36,322 bases of DNA from Variovorax sp. (GCA_028292285.1 JAQGMP010000305.1:1-36322), one strand, 5' to 3'. Shown: positions 16,053-25,052, numbered from the stretch's first letter. Numbers and translations are program-made. The notes: generated by a model not told the origin, from the sequence alone.

Positions 16053-17156
16053 CTAGCCCCAACTGCATAAGCGAGCCCAAGCAGCCTGCATGTCGTCAAC
16101 CAGCACGCGCATCTGGTCGGCAACCGTGGTCTCGCGTTCGATGGCAAACACACTCTGGCCTGCAGCCTCGTAGATCAATTCGGCATTGTCGTATTCGTGC
16201 ATCGACGCGAACACATCGCCCGTGAGCGCCTGTTGCAGCGGCATGCCAAGCGGCGCGGGGGCACCGGACGCGTCCCATGCGTCGATCCACGCGCTGCGGA
16301 CCACGCGGCACGGCTTGCCGCTATGGGCGCGCGTGATCAGCGTGTCTTCGCTGCCGCTTTCGATGAGCCGCCGCAGCAATGCGGGCGGTGTGTGATTTTC
16401 TTTCGCGCCCATCCACAGCGTACCCAGCCATGCGCCCTGCGCGCCCATGCCCATCACGCCCAAAATCTGCGCCCCCGTTGCGATCCCGCCCGCCGCCAGC
16501 ACCGGCACGGTGCCCGCTTCGGCAATCACTTGCGGCAACAGTGAAAGCGTACCGACTGTGCCGGTGTGGCCGCCTGCGTCGTAGCCTTGCGCGACCAGCA
16601 CTTCCACGCCCATATCCAGGGCTTTGCGCGCATGGCGTACGGAGCCCACGAGCGAGAACGTGAGCTTGCCCCTTGCTTTTGCGCGCTCGATGAGATCGGC
16701 GCGCAGGCCGATGGCGGTCGCAATGGCGTGTGCGTCGGAGGCGAGCACTGCTTCGATCTGATCATCAAACAGCGCCTTGGTGCGTACCTGCGTGGTGAAA
16801 AAGCTTGGTTGCTCCGGTGGCTTGACACCGAAGCGCTCACGAAGTCCCTCCACGAAGGCCACGTGTTGCGCAGGCAATTGCGCACGCACGCTTTCCAGGC
16901 TCGCAGCATCGGGCACCTGCGACGGCAGCATCAGGTCGATGCCGTAGGGCATTCCGGCCATGCGCGCGCTGATCTCGGCCAGGATGTGCGGAATCTCCGC
17001 CGGCAATTCTCGTGCGAGCCCCAGCACTGGAAAACCGCCGGCATGCGCAACAGCAACGCACACATCCACCGAGTGCGAGAAACCGAAGATCGGATGACGG
17101 ATGCCCAGCCGGTCGCACAACGGCGGCCGCACAGGTGAATCGAGCGACCCGTTCAT
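16053..17156 (-). CDS. Nitronate monooxygenase / 2-nitropropane dioxygenase-like flavoprotein
   Basis: A 367-residue FMN-dependent TIM-barrel protein. Visible motifs are HPIFGFSHSV near the N-terminus, VLVAQGYDAGGHTGT (187-200, with the family's His197), the FMN-phosphate loop AAGGIATG (221-228), and GAQGAWLGTLWMGAKE. The start at 17156 overlaps the stop of the Bug gene (ATGA), indicating coupled translation. Members oxidise alkyl nitronates or act as NAD(P)H:quinone or enoyl reductases. In operons with acyl-CoA dehydrogenases and CoA-transferases the true substrate is often unknown. It is the last gene of an apparent IclR-acyl-CoA dehydrogenase-Bug-flavoprotein operon. Confidence 0.9.
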   Translation of the reverse strand: MNGSLDSPVRPPLCDRLGIRHPIFGFSHSVDVCVAVAHAGGFPVLGLARELPAEIPHILAEISARMAGMPYGIDLMLPSQVPDAASLESVRAQLPAQHVAFVEGLRERFGVKPPEQPSFFTTQVRTKALFDDQIEAVLASDAHAIATAIGLRADLIERAKARGKLTFSLVGSVRHARKALDMGVEVLVAQGYDAGGHTGTVGTLSLLPQVIAEAGTVPVLAAGGIATGAQILGVMGMGAQGAWLGTLWMGAKENHTPPALLRRLIESGSEDTLITRAHSGKPCRVVRSAWIDAWDASGAPAPLGMPLQQALTGDVFASMHEYDNAELIYEAAGQSVFAIERETTVADQMRVLVDDMQAAWARLCSWG

Positions 17157-18133
17157 TGCGCCTCGATGCCCGCAGCCTTGATGACCTTGCCCCACTTGTC
17201 ATACTCGCTTGCGATGAAGGCGTCGAACTGCTTCGGCCCTTGCGGCGCGAGTTCAAGGCCCAGGATGTCGAACTTGGGCTTCATCGCGGGGTCAGCCAGT
17301 ATCGCGGCCACGTCGGCCGACAGCTTCGCGGCAATGGCGTCGGGTGTCTTCACCGGGGCGACGAGGCCAAACCATGTGCCAACGTCGTAGTCCTTCAGGC
17401 CCGTGGCTTCGGCAACGGTGGGAACGTCGGGCAAGGCACTGGAACGCGCGCGCGTGGTCACGGCCAGCGGACGCAGCTTGCCGGCCTTGATATGCGGCAC
17501 AGCCAGAGCCACCGTGAGGGGCATCATCGTCACGCGCCCCGCGAGCAGGTCGCTCAAAGCGTCTGGTTGCCCGCGGTACGGCACATGCGTGAGCTTGATG
17601 CCCGCGCTTTGTGCCAGCAGTTCCCCCGACAGGTGGTTGGAGGTGCCAACGCCGGCCGTAGCATAGGTGAGCGGCTGGGTGGCCTTCTTCGCCATCGCCA
17701 CCAGCTCGGCCATGCTCTTTACGGGCACTTCCGGCGGCACGACGAATACATTCGGAATGACGCCGAATCCTTCGATGGCGCGGAAGTCGCGCACGGGATT
17801 CCAGCCTACACCCTTGATGAGACTCGGCGCGACCGCATGGCCAGGACTCACGCAAAGCAGCGTGTAGCCATCGGGCGCCGACTTGGCGACGTAATCAGTG
17901 CCGATCGACCCTCCGGCGCCGGCCTTGTTCTCGATGATGACGGGCTGGCCGTACTTGACCGAAAGGCGCTCGCCCACGAGCCGCGCGATCGAGTCGACCA
18001 CGCCGCCGGCGGTGAAGGGAACGATGATGCGGATCGGCTTGGTCGGGTAGGTGTCCTGCGCAAGCGCGGGCGCAGCCAATGCCAGGGACTGGACTGCGAC
18101 GAACGCTGCCAGCAGGGTGCCTTTGAAAGTCAT
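17153..18133 (-). CDS. Bug-family (TctC-like) periplasmic solute receptor
   Basis: A 326-residue receptor with a clear signal peptide ending ALAAPALAQ (about 1-26). It is followed by the family segment KPIRIIVPFTAGGVVDSIAR, then NKAGAGGSIGTDYVA and HVPYRGQPDALSDLLAG. GGAGA precedes the ATG at 18133. It lies 38 bp after an acyl-CoA dehydrogenase gene and is translationally coupled to the flavoprotein gene. This places a periplasmic receptor inside a CoA-thioester degradation operon, so the ligand is probably the carboxylic acid that the neighbouring CoA-transferase activates (inference). No partner membrane proteins are encoded here. Confidence 0.94.
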   Translation of the reverse strand: MTFKGTLLAAFVAVQSLALAAPALAQDTYPTKPIRIIVPFTAGGVVDSIARLVGERLSVKYGQPVIIENKAGAGGSIGTDYVAKSAPDGYTLLCVSPGHAVAPSLIKGVGWNPVRDFRAIEGFGVIPNVFVVPPEVPVKSMAELVAMAKKATQPLTYATAGVGTSNHLSGELLAQSAGIKLTHVPYRGQPDALSDLLAGRVTMMPLTVALAVPHIKAGKLRPLAVTTRARSSALPDVPTVAEATGLKDYDVGTWFGLVAPVKTPDAIAAKLSADVAAILADPAMKPKFDILGLELAPQGPKQFDAFIASEYDKWGKVIKAAGIEAQ

Positions 18134-18171
18134 GGTTCTGTCTCCGTTGATGATGTTTGCTTGCGCGCGGC

Positions 18172-19332
18172 TTAGCCGGTTTCCGTGGCTCTGGCCATGG
18201 TGCGCCGCGCGATGTTGGTCAGATGGATCTGGCTCGTGCCTTCGTAGAGGCGAAACAACCGCACGTCGCGGTAGAAGCGCTCAGCCACGTTGTCGTTGAT
18301 GTAGCCGCCGCCGCCGAACACCTGCACTGCGCGGTCGGCCACGCGGCCGCACATCTCGGAGGCAAAAAGCTTGCACATTGACGCTTCCATGGTCACGTCG
18401 GCGCCCTCGTCGCGCTTGCGTGCCGTTTCCAACAGCAATGCACGCGCGGCATGCACTTCCGTGTTGCTTTGGGCAATCATCTGCTGGACCAGCTGGAACT
18501 CGGCGATGGCCTGGCCGAACTGCCGCCGCGACGCAGCGCGTGCCACCATTTCGTCGACCAGGCGGATGGCCGGTCCGATACACAGGCCGGCAAGGTTGAT
18601 GCGCTGCTTGTTCAGCGCCTTCATTGCCGTCTTGAAGCCCAAACCGGGGGTACCGCCGATGACAGCCGAGGCATGCACGCGGCAGCTTTCGAGAATGACC
18701 TCTCCCACGGGAGAGCCATGCTGCCCCATCTTGCGGTAGCCCTCGGGCGCCAGCAGACCGGCTGTGCCGCGCTCCACGAGAAACGCCGTGATGCCTGCTG
18801 CACCCTTGGCCTGCATGTCGGTGCGGGCGAACACTGTGAACAGGCCTGCGATGGGCGCATTGGTGATGTAGCACTTGCGCCCCGTGATCACATAGTGGTC
18901 GCCGTCGCGCACGGCCAGGGTCTGCTGCGCCGTGGCGTCGGAGCCGGCCTCGGGTTCCGTGAGTGCGAAGCAACCCGTAAGACGACCGCTCGCAAGCTGG
19001 GGCAGCCAGCGCGCCTTCTGTTCGGGGGTGCCGTCGACCACCAGCGATTCGGAAGCAATACCGGTATTGCCGCCAAAGCGCGCGCGGAACGCAGTCGCGG
19101 CCTGCGAAACCTCCATGTTGACGAGCGACAACTCTTCACTCGTCAGCCCAGCGCCGCCGTATTCCTCCGGGATGCTGTGTCCAAACAGACCCAGTGCGCG
19201 CATGCGCTCGACCAGCGGCTCTGGAATGAGATCGTTGCGGTCGACCTCTGCCTCGATGGGCATACATTCATGGCGCATGAAGCTGCGGACTTCGGCAAGC
19301 AGGGCGTTGAAACTGTCAGGGTTGCGGATCAT
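18172..19332 (-). CDS. Acyl-CoA dehydrogenase
   Basis: A 386-residue FAD flavoprotein that introduces the alpha-beta double bond into an acyl-CoA. Visible are the first family signature CFALTEPEAGSDA (about 121-133), the second half RRQFGQAIAEFQLVQ, and the catalytic base Glu364 in RLYEGTSQIHL. This is the usual length and domain order (alpha, beta, alpha). The glutamate in the YEGTSQIH position is that of short/medium-chain enzymes. It starts 21 bp after the IclR gene and is followed by the Bug receptor and the flavoprotein on the same strand. No strong ribosome-binding site is visible. Confidence 0.94.
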   Translation of the reverse strand: MIRNPDSFNALLAEVRSFMRHECMPIEAEVDRNDLIPEPLVERMRALGLFGHSIPEEYGGAGLTSEELSLVNMEVSQAATAFRARFGGNTGIASESLVVDGTPEQKARWLPQLASGRLTGCFALTEPEAGSDATAQQTLAVRDGDHYVITGRKCYITNAPIAGLFTVFARTDMQAKGAAGITAFLVERGTAGLLAPEGYRKMGQHGSPVGEVILESCRVHASAVIGGTPGLGFKTAMKALNKQRINLAGLCIGPAIRLVDEMVARAASRRQFGQAIAEFQLVQQMIAQSNTEVHAARALLLETARKRDEGADVTMEASMCKLFASEMCGRVADRAVQVFGGGGYINDNVAERFYRDVRLFRLYEGTSQIHLTNIARRTMARATETG

Positions 19333-19353
19333 TGAGATATGGCTTTGATTTTC

Positions 19354-20193
19354 TCAGCGCAGGCCTTGCGCGGTTTCGAGTTGGCGCACGGCGTCGAGCA
19401 GAAGGGGAGCGACTTCCCTTTCCATCTTTTCGCCGGGCTGCCGGTAGGTAGCGAGCGTGCAGTTCATGGCCAGGGGCGTTTCGCGCGGTGATACGCGCAC
19501 GGGTACGGCCACCGCATGGATGTCCTTCTTCCAGTCGCCGCGCGAGTGGCAAAAGCCGCTTGCTGCAAAGAGCTTTTGATCGGCCTCCCAAGCCGGGCGC
19601 AGCGCCTCGAACAACTCGGTGTCCTGCAGCCGCAGGCGGTTGAGAATGGCCGCGCGTTCCTGCGCAGCGCAGGCCAGCACAAGCGCCCGACCGATCGAAG
19701 CCGCCAGCAACGGACGCGTGCTGCCGATGTCCGGCATATGGGTGTTGGAGTTGTCCGTGCGGATGGTGTCGACGTAGACCACATTGGCGCGATCACGCAT
19801 GCCCAGGTTGACCGAACAGCCCGTCTCGCGCGCCAGCCTTTCCATGATCGGCCGAGCGATCTGTCGCACCTGCATGCTGGCCAGCAGCGGGTAGCCAAGT
19901 GAGAGCACGCCAGGCCCGAGCCTGTATTTCTGCGCGCCTGCGTCGCGACTCAGGTAGCCGAGCAGCGTGAGCGTGTACGCGATGCGTGAAACCGTTGGCT
20001 TGGGCAGACCGGTGCGATCGGAGATCTCGCGATTGCCCAGCACAGGATCAGTACTGGTGAACGCACGCAGCACTTCCATGCCGCGCGCCAGGTTCATCGA
20101 GAACTGGCGGTCGGCGCTGAGGTCGTGCGGGTCGACAAGACCCGGGAGCGCGATGGTTGTCATGCGAGTGGCGGGGCGCGATGGAGTGGGCAT
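19354..20193 (-). CDS. IclR-family transcriptional regulator
   Basis: A 279-residue regulator. The winged helix-turn-helix (about 35-95) contains LARGMEVLRAF, GNREISDRTGLPKPTVSRIA and the wing KYRLGPGVLSLG. The effector domain runs from about 105 to the end (ETGCSVNLGMRDRANVVYVD, SIGRALVLACA, GDWKKDIHAVAVPV). Two starts are possible, 20193 and 20163; neither has a good ribosome-binding site, and the longer one is given. It is the first gene of the minus-strand operon and diverges from a CoA-transferase. A palindrome between them recurs at another divergent promoter 2.6 kb away. It probably controls the whole acyl-CoA cluster. Confidence 0.93.
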   Translation of the reverse strand: MPTPSRPATRMTTIALPGLVDPHDLSADRQFSMNLARGMEVLRAFTSTDPVLGNREISDRTGLPKPTVSRIAYTLTLLGYLSRDAGAQKYRLGPGVLSLGYPLLASMQVRQIARPIMERLARETGCSVNLGMRDRANVVYVDTIRTDNSNTHMPDIGSTRPLLAASIGRALVLACAAQERAAILNRLRLQDTELFEALRPAWEADQKLFAASGFCHSRGDWKKDIHAVAVPVRVSPRETPLAMNCTLATYRQPGEKMEREVAPLLLDAVRQLETAQGLR

Positions 20194-20233
20194 GATTGGC
20201 CGTGCGAAATGTAGAGTCAATGAATCGAAGCGG

Positions 20234-20252
20234 GTGTTTCGCTGTGCGAACC
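20234..20252. promoter_or_regulatory. Candidate IclR operator, copy 1
   Basis: GTGTTTCG-N5-CGAAC with the inner perfect palindrome TTCGC-TGT-GCGAA (20238-20250). It lies between the divergent IclR and CoA-transferase starts. Known IclR-family sites (PcaR/PcaU, PobR types) are similar short palindromes with TTCG/CGAA cores. The same element occurs at 22845-22865. Confidence 0.5.
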
Positions 20253-20313
20253 ATTGATTGTTGGCGTCATTGCGGTCTGGCAAAACAGGCGCTTTCCCGG
20301 GGCTGCCCCCGGC

Positions 20314-21549
20314 ATGGAGCACCGGTTGAATTCCAGCGATGACTTGCAACAGGCCCCGCGCGGCGCCCTATCTGGCGTGCGGATACTCGACATGGCCACG
20401 GTGCTGGCGGCGCCTCTGGGCGCCACGTTGTGCGCCGACCAGGGCGCAGAGGTGGTGAAGCTCGAACTGCCCGGCGGCGGCGACGCCCTGCGCGGACTGC
20501 AGCCGGTGAAAGACGGCAAGGCGCTGTGGTGGAAGATTGCCAACCGTGGCAAGCGCGGCATCACGCTCGACGTGCGACAGGTAGCTGGACGCGAGCTTTT
20601 CTTGAAGATGATCCCGAAATTTGACGTATTGGTGGAGAACTTTCGCACCGGTACGCTCGACCGATGGGGATTGGACCTCGCCACGTTGCACCGTGCCAAC
20701 CCCAGGCTCGTGGTAGTGCGACTCACGGGCTTCGGCCAGACCGGCCCCTACAAGGCTCGGCCGGGCTTCGCACGCATCTTCGAAGCGATGAGCGGCTTCA
20801 CCAATCTCACAGGTGAAGCGGGCGGGTCGCCGTTGCACAGCAACTTTCCGGTCGGCGATGCGGTGGCGGGCCTGTTCTGCGCTTTCTCCATTGCATCGGA
20901 GATTGCGCGCCTGCGCGGCGATCCCGGGGCACTGGGCTGCGAAGTCGACCTGGCTGCGACCGAGGCGTTGTTTCGCCTGCTTGACCCGCTGCCGGTAGAG
21001 CACGAACAGCTCGGCATCGTACGCAAGCCCGCAGGCAACCGAGCAAGCTACACAGCGCCGTCGAATATGTACTGCAGTCGCGATGGCATCTACTTTTCCG
21101 TGGTCGCGTCTTCAGATCCGATCTTCCAGCGGCTGTGCACGGCCATCGAGCGGCCCGAATGGGTCAGTGACATGCGCTTCGCCACCAACCCGTCGCGCGT
21201 GGTGAACCTTGTAGCGCTGGATGAAGGTCTGGGCGAATGGTTCGGCGCGCACGACTACGTCACCGTGGAACGCCGCCTAGAAGGCGCGGGCATCCCGTTC
21301 AGCAAGATCTTCACCATCGCGGACATCGAGCAAGACCCACACTACCAAGCCCGCAAGGCCATCATTCGCTTGCCCGATCCCGACTACGGCTCGCTGCCCG
21401 CGCCCTGCGTGGTGCCACGCGTGCCGGGGCGCGAGTTGCCCATACCGCGCACCGGGCCGGACACCGGCGAGCACAACGCCGAGGTGTACGGGGAATTTGG
21501 CCTTGATGCCGCAGAGCTCGATGCGCTGCGAGTGGCCAAGGTGATCTGA
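20314..21549 (+). CDS. Family III CoA-transferase (CaiB/BaiF)
   Basis: A 411-residue cytoplasmic CoA-transferase. It shows SGVRILDMATVLAAPLGATL (20-39), GAEVVKLE, NRGKRGITLDVR and the catalytic Asp182 in the VGDAVAG motif. The ATG at 20314 is chosen; an in-frame TTG at 20254 would overlap the operator region and add residues unlike the family. The ribosome-binding site is poor. It diverges from the IclR gene and converges with an acyl-CoA dehydrogenase (only 4 bp between stops). It probably activates the acid degraded by the two acyl-CoA dehydrogenases around it. Confidence 0.93.
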   Translation: MEHRLNSSDDLQQAPRGALSGVRILDMATVLAAPLGATLCADQGAEVVKLELPGGGDALRGLQPVKDGKALWWKIANRGKRGITLDVRQVAGRELFLKMIPKFDVLVENFRTGTLDRWGLDLATLHRANPRLVVVRLTGFGQTGPYKARPGFARIFEAMSGFTNLTGEAGGSPLHSNFPVGDAVAGLFCAFSIASEIARLRGDPGALGCEVDLAATEALFRLLDPLPVEHEQLGIVRKPAGNRASYTAPSNMYCSRDGIYFSVVASSDPIFQRLCTAIERPEWVSDMRFATNPSRVVNLVALDEGLGEWFGAHDYVTVERRLEGAGIPFSKIFTIADIEQDPHYQARKAIIRLPDPDYGSLPAPCVVPRVPGRELPIPRTGPDTGEHNAEVYGEFGLDAAELDALRVAKVI

Positions 21550-21553
21550 GCCT

Positions 21554-22783
21554 TCAGTAATCCGTGAGCGGCCCGTCATGCAGGCACGGATGGCGCTCGG
21601 CAAGCGCCGCGCGGCGCATCACGTCGCGCCCGATGACGGTCTTGTGCACTTCGCTCGCGCCTTCGCCGATCTGGTTGAGCTTCGCGTCGCGGAAAAATCG
21701 CTCCAGCGGAAAGTCGCGCAGGTAGCCGCGACCGCCCGTAAGTTGCAGCGCCTCCGTCACCACCTTCATGCAAAGGTCGGTGGCATGCAACTTGGTCATG
21801 GACGCGAACAGCGCGACATCGGGCGCACCTTGGTCATATTTGTCTGCTGTCAACGCGAGCAATGCGCGGCTCGCCTCGATCTGCGTGACCATGTCCGCCA
21901 GCATCCATTGCACGCCCTGATGATCGCCCTCGCGCCGCCCGGACAGCACGCGCTCGCTGGCGTAGCGGCTTGCGATTTCGACGGATCCGATGGCGCGACC
22001 GAGCGCCATCGCCGCATGGCCGATGCGCGCGCGCAGCAACGCGTCTTGGGCAAGCGAGAAGCCGTCGCCCTCCGCGCCGAGGCGATGCGAGGCCCTCACC
22101 TCGACCGCGTTGAATTCGAGTGAAGAGATCGGCACTCCGAACCATCCGAGCTTGCCGGCCTCGGCGCTGATACGAAAGCCCTTGGCGTCGCGAGGGATCA
22201 GCACCGCAATGAATACCGATGGGTCGTCTTCTGCGCGCCCGACCACTGCGAACCAGTCGGCAGTGCTTGCGCGCGTGATGAACTTCTTGCGCCCGTTAAC
22301 GATATAGCGATCGCCATCGCGTCGGATCGAGGTCTGAAGGCCACGCACGTCCGAGCCGGCTCCGGGTTCGGTGAGCGCGAACGCCGCCTGCAATTCGCCG
22401 CTGCACAGGCGCGGCACAATTTCGTGGCGCAGCGTTTCGCTTGCGCCTGCGACGATGGCCCGACTCGACAGGTCCGTGCCGGTGATCATCGAGGCCGAGG
22501 TGCTGCACACGCGGCCCAACTCCTCGATGATGCGTATGCGCACGACCTGCCGCGCATCACTGCCGCCGTAGTCTCGCGGGAAAGCGGTGGCGATCACACC
22601 TTCGCGGGCCAGTGTGCGGAAGGTGGCCCATGCGAATACATCCTCGCGCGACACTGCGTCAGCCTCTGGGCCGAGCGTGCTGCGACACAGTTCGCGCACC
22701 TGCAACACGGTAGCCTGCTCGGGCGAGTCCAGCCGTGCAAGAAAGTGGTCGCCAAATAGGCGGGCTGCGGGGCTCGTAGTCAT
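21554..22783 (-). CDS. Acyl-CoA dehydrogenase
   Basis: A 409-residue flavoprotein. Signature segments are FALTEPGAGSDVRG (about 135-148), GRKKFITRAS, and GGRGYLRDFPLERFFRDAKL near the C-terminus. The likely catalytic base is Glu374 in IGEGASEVHK. It is not close in sequence to the other dehydrogenase in the window (18172-19332), so the two probably act on different acyl chains or steps. The start at 22783 is preceded by AGGTACG. It diverges from the YhdH-like reductase, with a copy of the candidate IclR operator in the 113-bp gap. Confidence 0.93.
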   Translation of the reverse strand: MTTSPAARLFGDHFLARLDSPEQATVLQVRELCRSTLGPEADAVSREDVFAWATFRTLAREGVIATAFPRDYGGSDARQVVRIRIIEELGRVCSTSASMITGTDLSSRAIVAGASETLRHEIVPRLCSGELQAAFALTEPGAGSDVRGLQTSIRRDGDRYIVNGRKKFITRASTADWFAVVGRAEDDPSVFIAVLIPRDAKGFRISAEAGKLGWFGVPISSLEFNAVEVRASHRLGAEGDGFSLAQDALLRARIGHAAMALGRAIGSVEIASRYASERVLSGRREGDHQGVQWMLADMVTQIEASRALLALTADKYDQGAPDVALFASMTKLHATDLCMKVVTEALQLTGGRGYLRDFPLERFFRDAKLNQIGEGASEVHKTVIGRDVMRRAALAERHPCLHDGPLTDY

Positions 22784-22844
22784 CGTTTGTCGTACCTGGT
22801 TTGGCGGACTGGATGGTGGATCGGGTCCGCCCTGTGGTCGAGCA

Positions 22845-22865
22845 GTGTTTCGACAGGCGAAACAC
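22845..22865. promoter_or_regulatory. Candidate IclR operator, copy 2
   Basis: A perfect 8-bp inverted repeat GTGTTTCG-N5-CGAAACAC located between the divergent acyl-CoA dehydrogenase and reductase starts. It shares GTGTTTCG-N4-GCGAA with the site at 20234. The shared, equally spaced bases at two divergent promoters of one gene cluster suggest a common regulator, most simply the IclR protein. As a hairpin it has no T run, so a terminator is unlikely. Confidence 0.5.
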
Positions 22866-22896
22866 CGGCTTGTGCACGTCGGTCGACGCTGGTCAG

Positions 22897-23907
22897 ATGC
22901 CGCTTATGCCAATTCCCCAATCCTTCGAGGCCCTTCGCACGCAGCAGTCGGGGGGAGAGGTGCAGAGCCGGATCGAGACGCTGCGGCTGGACGACCTGTC
23001 CCGCGGTGATGTTGTCATTCGCAATCTTTATGCGGGCGTCAATTACAAGGATTGCCTGTCGCTGCATGGGCTCGCAAAGATCATCACCTCCTACCCACGT
23101 GTGGCCGGCATCGAGTTGGTTGGCGAAGTTATCGAATCCTCGGTGTCCACATTCGAAGCCGGGCAGCATGTACTGGTTCATGGCTTTCAGACTGGCATCG
23201 CCTTCGACGGTGGTTTTTCCGAGTACGTACGCGTGCCGGCGGCGCATGTGCAGACGCTACCGCAAGGGCTCACAGCGCATGAGGCAGCCGTGATCGGCGT
23301 GCCCGGCTTCACGGCAGCAATGGCACTCGAGCGCTTCCTTGAGCTTGGCATCGCGCCCGATGCGGGAAGCGTCGCAATCAGCGGCGCAGGAGGGGCAGTG
23401 GGCTTGCTTGGTACGGCCATTCTGGCGCGCGCGGGCTATCGCGTTGCGGCCATCACGCGCCGTATGGCGCAGCAAGAAAAGCTGCTAGCCATCGGCGCAC
23501 ACGAAATAGTCGACGCTGCCGTGCTCGACGCGCCGCAGCGCCCACTCGAGAAGCCGCGCTTCGCGGCTGCCATCGACAATGTCGGCGGCCCGATGCTCTC
23601 TTGGCTGTTGCGCTCGATGGCCGACGGCGGCGCTCTGGCCTCTGTTGGCAACGCATCGGGCAACACCTTTGAAGGCAGCGTTTTGCCTTTCATCATGCGG
23701 CGCGTACAGCTGTTCGGCATCGTGGCGAATGCCCCCCTCGACCAGCGACAACGTCTTTGGAAGAGGTTGGGGGCCGACTGGAAACCGGACATGGCCGCGG
23801 TGTTGCCGCATGTGCATCACATTCCGCTCACGGCACTGATGGACCACAGCGCTTTGCAACTCGAAGGCAGCACGTCTGGCCGGGTGCTCGTCGACTTTTC
23901 CCTCTGA
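22897..23907 (+). CDS. YhdH/AcuI-like NADPH:acryloyl-CoA (quinone) reductase, MDR family
   Basis: A 336-residue zinc-free MDR oxidoreductase. The motif YAGVNYKDCLSLHG (45-58) is the hallmark of the YhdH/YhfP/AcuI group, which reduces acryloyl-CoA and related enoyls with NADPH. The nucleotide loop is ISGAGGAVG (161-169). No zinc-binding cysteines are present. ATG 22897 is chosen (MPLMPIPQSFEALRTQ); a second ATG nine bases on is equally possible, and the codons further upstream lie in the operator. It is followed after 11 bp by the racemase-like gene. Function in this cluster: probably reduction of a short 2-enoyl-CoA (inference). Confidence 0.91.
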   Translation: MPLMPIPQSFEALRTQQSGGEVQSRIETLRLDDLSRGDVVIRNLYAGVNYKDCLSLHGLAKIITSYPRVAGIELVGEVIESSVSTFEAGQHVLVHGFQTGIAFDGGFSEYVRVPAAHVQTLPQGLTAHEAAVIGVPGFTAAMALERFLELGIAPDAGSVAISGAGGAVGLLGTAILARAGYRVAAITRRMAQQEKLLAIGAHEIVDAAVLDAPQRPLEKPRFAAAIDNVGGPMLSWLLRSMADGGALASVGNASGNTFEGSVLPFIMRRVQLFGIVANAPLDQRQRLWKRLGADWKPDMAAVLPHVHHIPLTALMDHSALQLEGSTSGRVLVDFSL

Positions 23908-23918
23908 AGTATTCGACG

Positions 23919-25052
23919 ATGGGTCCCTTGCACGGTCTGCGTGTGCTCGAGTTCGAAGCCGTAGGTCCTGTACCCTGGGCCGCGATGATGCTCGCCAACA
24001 TGGGCGCCGATGTGCTGCGTGTTGCACGGCCCACGCCGGCTGACATGGGCCTTGTCCGCGACCTGCAACACGAAACCCTTCAACGTGGACGGCGCAGCGT
24101 GAGCGCGAACCTCAAAGATGCCGCCGCACGCGGCGCGGTGCTTACGCTGACGCAGAAGGCACATGTGCTTCTTGAAGGCCATCGGCCGGGCGTAATGGAG
24201 CGCCTTGGCCTGGGCCCGGATATGTGCCTTGCGGCATCGCCGTCTCTGGTGTACGGGCGCATGACCGGCTGGGGTCAGCAAGGCCCGCTCGCGCAGACCG
24301 TGGGGCATGACATCAATTACATCGGCCTAACGGGCGCGCTGCACGCAATCGGCACGGCGGAGCGCCCTGTTGTGCCGCTCAACCTTGTCGGTGATTTTGG
24401 CGGTGGCGCAATGCTGCTGGCCCTGGGCGTGATGGCCGCAGTGCTGGAGGCGCGCAGCAGCGGCAAAGGCCAGGTCATCGATGCCGCAATGGTGGATGGC
24501 AGCATGCTGCTGATGGCCCCCGTGCTGGGGCGCGTGGCCACGGGCGAATGGCTGGACCAGCGCGAGTCCAACCTGCTCGATGGCGGTGCGCCTTTCTATG
24601 GTGTGTATGAGACGGGTGACAAACGGCATCTTGCGGTTGGTGCCATTGAGGCACCTTTTTACGCGGCGTTGCTGAAGGGATTGGGCATTGCGCTCCATGA
24701 CTTGCCGCCGCAGCTTGAACGTTCTGCGTGGCCCGAGACACGCCAGCGCTTTGCCGCCCTTTTCGCCATGCGTTCGCGCGACGAGTGGTGCGCGATATTC
24801 GAAGGTACCGATGCCTGCGTGACGCCGGTGCTTTCGCTCAGCGAAGTACCCGGCCACGCGCATCACATTGCACGTGAAAGCTTCGTGAATGTCGGCGGCA
24901 TACGCCAGCCGGCGCCGGCTCCGCGCTTCTCGCGCACTGTGAACACGACGGGTCGAACGCCTGCGGAATCCTGCAGCGGCTCCGACGATGCGCTTCGCGA
25001 CTGGGGGCTTGATCCTGTGGATCCTCGCCTGTCGCCGCTTGGGCGTCTTTGA
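23919..25052 (+). CDS. Alpha-methylacyl-CoA racemase-like protein (family III CoA-transferase fold)
   Basis: A 377-residue protein of the CaiB/BaiF fold, with residues of the racemase branch: His130 in GHDINYIGLTGAL, Asp159 in VGDFGGGAMLLALG, and Glu244 in AVGAIEAPFYAALL. These line up with His126, Asp156 and Glu241 of mycobacterial MCR. It probably epimerises 2-methylacyl-CoA thioesters so that a stereospecific acyl-CoA dehydrogenase can use them. The start at 23919 (MGPLHGLRVLEFEAVG) is 11 bp after the reductase stop; the frame is open further upstream but there is only reductase sequence there. The next gene in the same direction begins 95 bp later. Confidence 0.92.
   Translation: MGPLHGLRVLEFEAVGPVPWAAMMLANMGADVLRVARPTPADMGLVRDLQHETLQRGRRSVSANLKDAAARGAVLTLTQKAHVLLEGHRPGVMERLGLGPDMCLAASPSLVYGRMTGWGQQGPLAQTVGHDINYIGLTGALHAIGTAERPVVPLNLVGDFGGGAMLLALGVMAAVLEARSSGKGQVIDAAMVDGSMLLMAPVLGRVATGEWLDQRESNLLDGGAPFYGVYETGDKRHLAVGAIEAPFYAALLKGLGIALHDLPPQLERSAWPETRQRFAALFAMRSRDEWCAIFEGTDACVTPVLSLSEVPGHAHHIARESFVNVGGIRQPAPAPRFSRTVNTTGRTPAESCSGSDDALRDWGLDPVDPRLSPLGRL

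Noticed and set aside
20254-20313. A TTG start giving a 20-residue longer CoA-transferase
   Set aside because: It would begin directly next to the palindromic operator, has no ribosome-binding site and adds sequence unlike the family.
22845-22865. Reading the 8-bp dyad as a transcription terminator
   Set aside because: It lies between divergent gene starts, has no T run and matches the element at 20234, so an operator is more likely.
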